From Tubiluchus corallicola (lineage: Eukaryota > Priapulida > Priapulimorpha > Priapulimorphida > Tubiluchidae): 64,000 nucleotides of DNA. Positions 27,701 through 39,700 of this stretch are shown piece after piece. The translations under genes were made by a program, and so were the position numbers. Each line of letters opens with the position of its first letter. Within the stretch, counting starts at the first letter, position 1. The notes under the pieces are model-generated. The model was not told the origin of the DNA and ran no database searches. It saw nothing but the letters and a program-made list of their open reading frames with translations. The stretch is from assembly GCA_030141605.1 (NCBI GenBank), contig JAQGDQ010002370.1, positions 461,167 to 525,166 on the forward strand, given 5' to 3'.

Positions 27701-30700
27701 ACTCCCACTGAGAAACCAATGCAAATTGTACCCTGTCCATTTACGGCCCTGCAAGCTGCAAATAACAAAGTACTACCTAGCAAGACAAAATTAATGTTTC
27801 TTACTCAGATATAAAATGTTCTTTCTCATGGTTTTATCAGTATTTATCCATTCTTATTGGTTTCTCCTGGGGAGTGGTGGTGGGACAATCATTTCCCGAC
27901 ACTCCTTATACTGTTTTAGTTATAGTTTCAGTGTTCAGTTGCTGTGCACAATATCAATGGTATAAACATAGAAAATATTCTCCCAGTTGTATATGTGCAA
28001 TTATACGCCTCTACATGATCCCAAAACAGCAAAGTTTTCTTTAAAAAGCACATTTACTACGTAATTCTTAAGAAAAAGACATTCACAGATGAATAAGGAA
28101 ACAAAACAGTTTTTGTCCATTTTTAACAAGGTTACTAAATCAGTTTGTTTACATGCACCACATACCTATAAGCCACAATGAAGCACAATCGGAGGTGGCA
28201 AGGTTAACTGGGCGGTGGCTAATGCTTTAATGATCTTTATAACGTCAGTATAAGGGAAAACACTTCAAATAAATATGGGTGTTCTGATCTATGATTTATG
28301 TCAGAAGCAAGTGGGCAGAACTGACTCTCAAGAAAATTTATGGTGTTTATTGTAAAGGTTTGAAACAGGTCTAAATTTATTAGGTAATGCATGAAGTCGA
28401 AAACTCAATGTCACGGTACAATAGGAACACTATAAAGGACTTGTAGAAACAGCAGGCATGCAATTAAGAAAACTACTTTAAATAATTTATGAAATTAATT
28501 TAAACTCGTATTTAAAACAAATTTGTGTTTCTTTGTGGAACACTTGTGGAAATTGTTACAATGGCTTTAGTTACTTGAATATGAAAACGAGTTTGTTGAA
28601 GTAATGAAAAAAGTGAAGTATATGCAAACAATACATTGTACATTTCCACATAGTAATTGAAGTTGATCCAAATAATTAAAATGTAGATGTTTGCTACTTA
28701 TGTCCTACCTTCAATAATTTTAAAATATAAATATATCATTATCAAGTTTAAACGAATATAGAACTGCATACATAACGGTTTGTTATAAAAGTATATAAGT
28801 TCTGTTATTTTGCATAATGCATTAGTCAATAAATATGCCAGACTAACAACTATAAAACAGTCACATATTCATGAAGGCCTGAGGCGCAACTTGTGGGTAA
28901 CGAATTCACACTCTGAACACACGGAAAAACTAAAGATCAACTGAGCTGCAAGTGGAGGTGAAATTAATGCTTTGCACAATGTCATTATTATTTTAGGATA
29001 CATTAAGGCTAAGTAGTGTCTGTTATATTCACACATACAATACTGCATGTAAATTTTGATCATCTATCTTACAGTCGTTAAATTGTATTTTAGTACTTTT
29101 ATTAAACCCCGCATATTCTTTCAGCACATCAGCATATTGTGAGATCAAGCTAAGACCTGTTGTGAAATGAACTAAATCTAATTTCATTAATTACAATTTT
29201 AAAACAACTAACGTTCCAGATGGCACACTTAAATAACAGAAAAAGCCGAATGAATATTGGACGAAAAGAAGTAATTCAAATTTTACGTAATTGTATGCTA
29301 CCATATTTTTTATGTTAGAAATAACTAGATAGCTAAGCAATTTGGAATCAATTTTGATTTTGCACCTACCAATTGTGTAAATATCTTCCTCTATAGGTCT
29401 TTCCTTTAGTGCATTGTGTCGAAGATTCAGCTGAGATAAGCGATCATTCACAAACAGATTTTCTGGGATGTATTCCAAATGGTTATTGGACAAATCTGCT
29501 AAATTTGGTAACTTTGCTACTGCCTGAAATTAGGAACACATATAATGTAAAAATTAAGCAGTTAGTGGAAGTTACACAAGTGGCCTCAAAACCCAAGAAA
29601 AAGGCCATTAAAAGTCCAGTTTCAGAACGGTTTGCACATTTTAGTCATATTACGGAGGAATAGATATATCATATTAATAATATTTTACTATACATTAATA
29701 GAAATAGCCCAAGTCACAAAACTTTTGCTTGTTGCAGCACTGCACAAATTTGTCCAATTAATAATGACGTAAATGGGTTGTTAGTCTCATGAAGTGTTGA
29801 ACAAAATAACACAGGTAAACTAAAGAAGTAAGTTAACAAGTAAAAAAACTACCGATAATAAGCTGCTAAAGTTTACAAACTGTAATTTAACAGCAAAAAA
29901 TACGTAAACCAGAACACATAAAGGGTGTTATAATTTTGAGTCATTAAGGGCAGACAAAATCGTGCCAACCTCACACGAACTTGTGATTACTGGAATTAGG
30001 GGTAGTGTTGTTGGTCCACTTAAATTAAATATTTTAAAGACTATCATCCTTGCCACTGTACATGTCTAACAGATAATGGCTAATTACCTTCATGCATTTT
30101 CTCAGCCATTTTGAAATTTCAGCATCACTTCCAAAAGAAAGAAACACTGTTCGACCTGCTTGCAATTCAGCAGTAATTTTTAGACATCGCTCGTGATTTT
30201 TGAATTTCATCTCCTCCACTTTCCCCTTTGCCAACATGTAAACATGGGGTTGCCCTCTTTTTTCCAATCCTGAGAAAGGAAAGTTGTGCAATTAATTAAG
30301 AACAAAATCCTGTACAATGAAAGAAAGAGTTTCAATATGAGCTTCAAAGGATAAACATCCAAGGTTTGAAACACAATCTTGGTCAAAAACAAGCATCAGC
30401 TTAGAAACAAATATATTTGTTCAAAGCATGCCAAGTAACAGAATGGTTTCAACATAATGAACCACTCTTAATAATGCTATACTTTTTTGTTGACGTGTCC
30501 TTGAACGCATCCATGGTTACGCTGAAAAAATAAAAAGTGCTAACAAAATTTAGAACCAATCATAAAAAAGGGTTTTCTCGTTTAACCAGTGATATTTACG
30601 TGCCAGCAGTTTGGAAAACAAAGACTGTCCCTGCTTGTACAGCGTTTATTGCTTGATAGTAAATTTACTATACGAGACATAATTATCCGGCCAATTACAC

Positions 30701-33700
30701 TAACTGAAATAGAATAACAAGTAACTGATGCAAGCCAATGACCCGGCGGGTAAACAGGCATTGCGAACATTTGTGACTGTTACAATAATACAATTTAGAA
30801 AAGTAACAAAACACAGTAAGTTTACTGCTGCATTCCGCAAGTGGTCTGTCAACCGAAAGCCAAGTTGTATCCAATTACATTGTCAGACGTATTCTCAGAT
30901 TTCTGGTTGTGCTTTGAATACAAAAACGTACACCAGCAAAAATGATTTTTTTAAAATTTATTGTCCGAAATTGCCACGCATGCCATCTTGGCACACAGTG
31001 AGAAAGTGTTTAAAAATTTCAATATAGCCACAGGGAAACTACATGAACATACTTTTATACAATGAGCGCAGTTTATTGGAAAGTATCGGTTACTTGGTTA
31101 TATGTATATAAAATATAGTTCAACTTTATTGGATAGCGCTTGTAAAATGAGGTATTCTATAAAGAATTGCCACCACGTGGAATGTCAACCTTTTTAGGTG
31201 TAGTGATCCTGGGACTGCACGTCCCAAAACAGACCATTTACAGGTAATACCATTCCCATTTTAAGCTTAGTTTATGGTCATACGAAGAGTAAAAGGAAAT
31301 GAGGGCAAACAAACGTGGTATTGTCCCTGGTCAATGATCTTCCAATCCCGAGATTTTAAAATTAATTGTTTAAACACTAAACCATTAGTCTAAGCTCAAT
31401 GCGACGGTTGTTTTGAAAACTTGTTACAATTTTACTGAGCGACTGTCACGGTACAGGAAAGCTGTTACTTGGATATAATTGTTGTTAGACTACTGTAAAA
31501 TCAAGCTGTGTACATAACAAGCAGACAGTAATTCACTTGACTTGAAACACACTTGTTATAAACGAAACTGTAGCTTTCTAAACATTTGGGTCAGACCAAA
31601 CCCATGAATTCAAAAACCATAAAAGCCGCACGTAGAAAATATTGGCGTTATTAAATTTAATGGGCAAAGTACGATCATGCTTATTATATTTTCATGATAA
31701 TGAAATTTTACTCAGTTTAAGTGAAAGTTCCAGTAAAGAAAAAGTCTTAAGAACACTTGAGTAGACATGGTCAAGCCACAAAAATAGAGATGAAAGCTCC
31801 GAAGCGGGTCCTGAGTCGCTGGAGTATGTGACAGAACCTACTGCATTTGAAACGGAGTGAGAAAAAGCAGAACAATGATGGCATCATGGCAACATCAGCA
31901 AGGTCCATATTCAATGTTCCCAGGCCTCAAAGATTTTCTTAACGAATGGAGGGACGTGGTTTCTCACCTTACTTTTACATACAGGGATAAGCAATACATC
32001 TAAGCCAGAACAACAGATAACTCTTAGGTGCGAAATGAAGATCATGAAGATCACTGGCTCTGAGTGTAAACCAGTGGAAGAGCTCAAAGTGAAAGCTAGT
32101 GCAACTTCATGAAGTGAGTAGGTCCATTGAACACAACAGATATACTGCAATTGCGTATCTGTCACGGATCTGTAAAAAATCCCCTGTGGACCTTTTGGTT
32201 AAAATAAAAAGCAGACCGATTCTGCGCATTACAGCTTTGCAGTCTCTTTAAAATTTCACTGCATTTATGTCTGAGTCGTGAATAAGCGAAAGAAAATATT
32301 GTGCTTCGGTGCCTCCAGAAATTTTTCGAGAGAAGACTGAGGATGAAAGAAACCACTGAGAACTGATTCACTGCTTTTGAAGTATCAAGAGAGACATAAA
32401 TGTATAGTTCATGAATACAGCAAATCTGGAGCGAAAGGAACCGTTTTATCGAATCGAAATCAATCAAAAAGTTTGGGAGAGAGCATTTTCAAATTTCATA
32501 ATAATGCATATATATATATATATATATATATAGGAGAGTAGATATTATTTGGGGATAGGTTGCCAAATCGTCGCTCAGATTACAAACGAGTCGCTGCGTC
32601 CTTTTGTGGCGCCACGTGGAGAGTTTCAATTGGTTAAGCCCCAAAACCCGATGGAGCATGTTAACGACTGGTGTTAATTTGCCGTAACGGTGCGATTTCT
32701 TGAGTTAGTTTTTTTTTCGCCAGCATCTTTCCCTATTTTCACCTCCTTTTTCACTCTGGTTTGGTGCAAAAATTGACATAAGTTTGGTGTCATATTTAGC
32801 AGGTACATTGAGGAGCTTGCTACTAATCGCACCGTGTTAGAGTCAACTTTAAGCTATGAAACCTGAAGCATCCAGGGTAATTGCTGGCGACCGGTTGACT
32901 TAGCTCATTTCTTTGACTTAACATTAATAATGTACTATTTTCTCACGGAATACAATAACAAAATATTACGTGAACGTGCAAAATTTAAAATAAAATAAAA
33001 TAAAGTCAGCAAACATTTTTAATCAATAGTCTACGCTAAACAAACATAAATTACAATCGAGATCATCAAATCAAAGGCCTTAGAAGGGACTGAGACTAAT
33101 GACAGATATATATTTATCCTTCTTGATCTAATCTTCTTGCAATAAAAACTGTCAGCGTGTAACTTTGGCACATTGCCTCTACATATTGAAACTTTTAAAT
33201 CGGATTTCCAGACAGTAGTTTTAACTTTCAAATCTAGGCTCACAGATGTGACCCCAACAAACATCTCGGAATTGTTTTATGGCCTGCGGTTAGATGTCAC
33301 ACTCCTCATTCATCACTGGTATTGTCATGTCACATTCGACAAGCACAACTCCCAGCCATGTAATTGCTAAAATGTGTGCCTTAGATGAGTTTGACGCATT
33401 TAGAAAGCAATTACCAAACCAACGATGAATATTCAAACTCATCACTATGCTTTTTTGTACAGACAAAACTACAAAGCAACGGAAGCAGTGAGTTGTCTTT
33501 GTATCCCGTGCCACCGTCACACTAATAGTTAGATATGGTTTCTGGTACCTAAGACTTGAGGAGTATTTTTGTTAATCAATTTTGTTAGTGACAATTACGT
33601 TTAATTTTGTTGGTGACAATTTTCTGCTCTGAGAATACGAGAACAATTTAAACCCTAAATGGCACAGAGGAACCAGTAGACTGAGAAACTAGAAGTACAA

Positions 33701-36700
33701 ATAATAAAAAACTTTTAACAAATCAATTTTTGGCAAAGTGATTTCAGAGACTGCATGTGGAACAAGTAATCATTGTCCTGAGAGACCATGGTTATGGGAA
33801 CATTAGACAATAAAAATGTGAATTAAGCAGAAGAAGTACCAGCACAATCTTGTTTAAAACTGATTAAATGTAACCAACTGAGATGGAACAAAAACAGTAG
33901 ATGAGAGGTTCGATGGTATTACAAGCCGGAAACATGAGGAGTCCATTTAAGCCCAATAAGTCTAACAAAATTATTTCTACCAGGAAATTAGAAACTATGT
34001 CTACAAGTCAGTTTTTCAGACATTCCTAGTTTGAAAAGTAGAACACGTTACATTAGGCAGAAATCTATCCATCAGCTGCAAAATATTAATTTAACACACA
34101 ATGTCAAGTTTTAATAACTGGAGCAGTAATCACATAAGTTTTATTTGCAAAGCTGCTAAGCAAACAGGTATTGGAAATTTGTAACAGACGCAGTAATGAT
34201 CTAGGCATAGTAACTGTTAGTCCCACTTTGGCGAATGTTCAATGTACATAGAGGTTTGTTAAGTTATCTACAAAACTAGAAATTTGCTATGCATTCAGTA
34301 AGTAACATAAGTCGAGCTAACAAGAGATTATAAAAAATAATTGTTGCTGAGTATTAACACATTCTTTCATTACCATAAATACTTGAAAATAACTTGAAAC
34401 GTATTATTCTGGACGCCCCACTGACCTTAAACAATCAATTAATTAATAACCCGCCCAAATGGGCCGCCAAAGGGTGAAACACATAGTACAGTAAATATCC
34501 CATGTCAAATGATGTCATGCAATCTGACATTTATTATGCCATGTTTTAGTGGATTCGTAATAAATTAATGTTTGGGCGTTGTATGTTCAACCCTCTACAG
34601 GTAAGCGCTTATAAATCGTTATAGTTAGGAACAGAAAAGGGCTCACGCATGCAGTAGATTAAGCATATAGTTAAGAATTTTTTAACAAATTTAAATATTA
34701 ATTATATTATACACTGTTTCGCTGATACGTCTTTGAACATCTATAAGTTCTATAATTTAAAACCTTTCAAGTTTTCGATGTTTTATTCTATAAAATCTTA
34801 ATAGCTTTAAAAATCTGTACACGCAATTTCTGCAGTAATCGCGCATACTGATAATATCACACAAATTGATTTCAAAACTGGTATGGGACGGCGCAGCAAT
34901 TTGTGTTTGGCCCAGGAAGTAATATTTTACAATGGAAGCATGGAAAATCATTAATCTGGGTATGCCGCTGAAATTGCTATGGCAATTAATGAAAATTTGT
35001 TTAATGGGTTTTTAATATTATCCCTATTCAAAATGTGCAGGGTGGATGACACTTGTACAATTTAGACGGATCTCACCTTAAAATGTATAAATTTATGTAT
35101 CCTATACAGTGCATAATGGAGTTTTCAATATAGGTAATAATCATAACCAACCAAGTCAAGTTAGGCTTGGAAAGTAGTTCTCTAAAACAATAGACACTTG
35201 TATAATCATTACGCTGCCAATGATTGCATGAAGAAGACAATTGTCTTCGTGGTAATACAATTATACTGTTATATTCGTTGTGCTGCAAATTCGCCCAGCA
35301 GGATAAAAGTTCATTTTGTTGCAAACTTCTTATATTGGCAGTTTATTTTAGCTATATTTGACTAAATTAGTGGTTTTCAGGTCAAAGAAGCAGAAGTTCA
35401 GATATGTAGATAAACCCGTCGTAAAGTTTTTCAACAGATAGCTAACAACTATAACAAGCTTTGTGTTAATCGCTTACCAGGATATACAAGAAGTCTGGTA
35501 CCAGACAAGGCAACAAACCGTTTGGCCCACTGATGAAATACTTTGCCTTTTCGAACATACAGTTGACCAGAAACATTGTTTCGTGAAAACGTCCCATCTT
35601 GAGTCGGTTTTCCTGAAAAAAAACATTGATTCACAATTCACAAGATTTCAGCATAATTAGTGTTTTTGTGATATCAACACGAAGCATAACTAATTGTATA
35701 TACATAATCAGTTCTTACGAAAATTGATAACTGATAATTGCATGTGTAAGTTCTTTAATTTATAAGCTTGTTACTTTGTAAATTGTTTTGTATTATTGCT
35801 TGTGAATTAAGCTACGTCAATTTTTCAAAAACTTCACTTGTTCTGAGGTGTTCCGGAACGCATATGCGTTACGCGGCTGTTTACCAAACATTCGGAATGC
35901 CTTATGCGTTATCCACTTGAGGAATAGCTGCGTATAAAAAATCAATAAGAAATAGCTGCAGAAAAAATAATGCATCAGGCAGGTCTGATAAACGGGTGCT
36001 GCAAAAACCACACAAACCGATGTTATCTATTGAACTTCATTTATTAGCTTCCTTGAAGTGTTATGTTCTATTATCGTTGCCTATCTAAGATGCTAGTCTG
36101 CTACTTGAAAACTTCACGCTAAACAACCTCGGCAGCGCAGATAGCATTTATGGTAAATTTCACCCCATACAGAGTCCTGTAGATGTTTTAAAAGTTTCTA
36201 AATCCAGTGATACACACAACAATGTTGTTTCAATGTGAAATTTTATTCATCGATTGGTTACACTCTGGCTACACATGTTGTTACATAATAAACATTAATT
36301 TGTAAACAATAAGCAAGTAAGTAACTTATTGACTAACAACTATTATTATACTTAATCGGGGTAGATGCAGAGAAAACAACACATTAAGACACACAAACGA
36401 CCCCATTTTCTCCAAAACATTTATACATTGCCGATCGTAAAAGTGCTAAAATGGGATTAAACTGAGTGTCGCAATATAATTAACGTATTTTACATTATAC
36501 TACCAGTCCTACAAGAAACAATGTGCAAAACATTGTGCAAAACATTTAAGGCAGTGGCGAATATAGTTCACAACAGTTTGGCTACTGCTATGCCTGAATA
36601 TAGAACTGATCGATGCCACATCAATATCAGAGAACCACGGTAGTGGTCTGACCAGGTCAGTCTTCGCTCAATTGCAGAAAACAAGTTCTTGGTCTTGATC

Positions 36701-39700
36701 AGGCCTTGGTTTCGTTAGTAGGGCAGTCGCAAAAGCTCCTGTGCCTAGGTATATTTTTCACTTGCCACTTTCAGTAGCCAATTTATGACCTGATATTCTG
36801 GCCTTTGTCCGGGAAATTCTTTCGAGTTTTTGAACAGGCGCCGCACTATTTGAATATATAGACCAACTAAATAAATCCTCATTCAAAAGTCTGTATGTAA
36901 CTATCCTACTAGAGGTTAACACACACAATTCTTGCACTTTGTTTTGTTTATCCTCAGTTGCAGGGTCTCTTCTCAGAGTGATGATGCTGTTGATGTACGC
37001 ATACAGAGAAATTGCCTGACATTTATTTATCGTATACATTAATATAGGATGCTTACCAGGATTACTGAACATCTTAGTAAAAAACCTGTAGTGCTGGCTC
37101 TTAATGTATGCCTCTGCCGATGGCATATCTAACTCGAGAAGGGATAGGTCATTTTGAACTGCCTTGCGCACTCCAAGGCAGTTTTTAATTCCAGATGTGC
37201 ACAATTAAGACAATTTTCTTATATCATTGGACAGCTATATCTCGCAGCTGTACAAAAGCCTAGATAATATAGCTGCTTTTAACAAAGTCTGTTTAGTCCA
37301 TACTTGGACAGGAGAAGTTCTTACGGACAAATGCTACGTATTTCAGTTCGTGGTTAAGTTTTTCCTTATTTTGAATCACAATTGCCTGAGCCAATTTTCC
37401 GCCGGCACAAAGAAACTGTGCCTAAGTAGATGTAGCTATAGCACCAGTTTGCTTGTAAGTTTTCAACGATTATAGGCATGCGGTCATTTTATTCACCATT
37501 GCAATGTAATAACAAGAAACATCGTCTTTAACTCGTTAACTACGAGACCATGCTCAACGCAAAAAGACTTCAATATAGTGGGTTTTTCTATGCAGCGCTC
37601 TCTTGAACAGGCAGTAGTACAGAGTTGACCATCATTAACAGACCGTGTCTGTTTGGCAAGAAATCGTCATCCCGAACTATAGCCAATCTTTTTATCAAAG
37701 GATTGATGAATAACGTGAACACGAACATGCTGCGCGAGGACGCAGCCTGTCTTACACCTATTTTACTAGTAACCAAGCTAGAGCCTAACGCGCTGCATAG
37801 TTTTCATGTACATGGCCTGGATTTACGTGTTATTGTTTGACGACATCCTAATTTCACTAATTCTTGAATGAGTTTGTGCATTGATACGATGCCATACACC
37901 TTAGCAAAATCGATGAATACAATGTACAATTTGCATCGTATTATTTTTGCTGAATCTGTTAGTAAGCGCAACGTAACTGCTTGTTCTAAACAGCCTCTTT
38001 CTTTTTCTCCACCAGCCTGTTCTGGGCCAGGCTGCCACCAGAGCTGTAAGAGAGTATTAATCAGTCCGTCAAATATCTATGGACATAAGTCCAAAATCGA
38101 GATACCATGGTAGTTATTGCAGTCATGACGACTGCCTTTCTGCAAGACTACCAACTTTGTTTTAGTCCAATTATTAGGGTAGTAAACTGATGAAAGTACC
38201 GTATTAAAACATGCAGTCATAAACGTAATCCATAGTGCAGATACACACTTGATCAATAATATCATTACCACTATCACAGCCTGGCGACTTGTTGGGTTTT
38301 AGACTAATGATAGTATTATTGACTTCATCTGGTGTGAATAGGTCATCATCCACAGCACATCATATTGCCTTCATATTACCAGATTTTAATAAATTAATGC
38401 ATCTCGCGTTTGCTGCTCGTCTACTTGAAGTATCGTTTTGTATTCTACATTTGGTTGCAGAATCATATTTGATGTCTTTGGCATTCTGACATAGGTCGTC
38501 GATATCCCATCTTGTTGGATATATGACAGACTCATATTGTGATAAGTCGATATCCTGCCGAGCACAAAAACTTCGAAGTTTATCATCACAAGTTCAACAT
38601 AAGACAATGGAAGTTACTCCATCAATTGGAAGTCTAGCTGGGATATCCAATTCTGGCGCTTCCTAAACGTCAAACCATCACCATAGCTGTTACATGTTAC
38701 TAAATGATTAAGGGGGATCAAGTGATTATCCCTACATAGTTGCAAAAGTCGCGTGCCTGTTGTGTTCCTTCTTATATCAGGATTATGTGCATACCTCCAT
38801 TGGTTCCCTTCTGTCAGTATATTTCTACATTGACCACATCTTACATTTAGATCACCAATTATAAAGTACTTCTCATTATTCTCTTGTGCTTCAATAGTTG
38901 TGCCTTGTAACATAGCAGAAGCAAATAAGAATGTTAGCCAGGCTATTGCAGTCTTAACCACATTTGACAAGGGGTTGAATCATCTACAAATATTACATAA
39001 TCAGAAATATTATTGCCTAAGATATACAAAAATACCACCTTTAATAGTACGTTTGTTGCTATATTTGCTACGTATTAGTACATTAAAACTGGGGATAGTA
39101 AAACAATAAGTGCTAATTTCTTGCAAACAAATGATATCATGCAAGCAAAACAAGGTGATAACTTTATCGAACATGTTCTCACATTTATCAGTCACTGAGT
39201 GTATGTTCCATGACAGTAGCTTAGCATTGTTATTGTGCGCATCTACCCTGTTATTAAAAAAACCTGAGTATAGAAAATATTATTGTTTCGTTGTTTCATT
39301 GAACACATTTATTTTTCCAGTCAATTCTCAAGTTCATTTTCAACTTTGCTTTTCTCATCTTTTAACACCTTCAATAGGCTTTGATGCTCCTTCTGCACTG
39401 TGGGGCTTGTATTTGGACTGATAAAGACACGTCTGTACTGCGCACTCGCATCTTTCAGTCTCTTTGCCCCGAACAGTGCTTGTTGCCTCACTGCTTGAAT
39501 ACAGCTGTACTAGTACAGGGCGTGGTCTGTACGCTCGCTTTGATGTCATCAATGATGTGATTACATTCCCTATATCACTTTGGTCACCATCCGCTTCGGG
39601 TTCAGCTAGCCCAAAAACTACGATATTTTTGGCACATTTTTCTTTTTCTAATATCTCTAATGTAAGTCCTGAGAGTTTTCTAACTTGCTCGGTCAGTGCT

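Larger units (their letters stand above)
30270..35477. other. PHLPP intron 2
   Basis: Contains a (TA)n tract at 32508-32532 and a short direct duplication at 33578-33621. The stretch 31750-32500 is less A+T-rich and has open frames on the minus strand, but I recognise no protein family in it. Confidence 0.55.

Noticed and set aside
31911-32467. Two adjoining minus-strand open frames of 84 and 101 codons
   Set aside because: The segment is less A+T-rich and could be an old element, but no transposase, reverse transcriptase or host-gene motif is visible.
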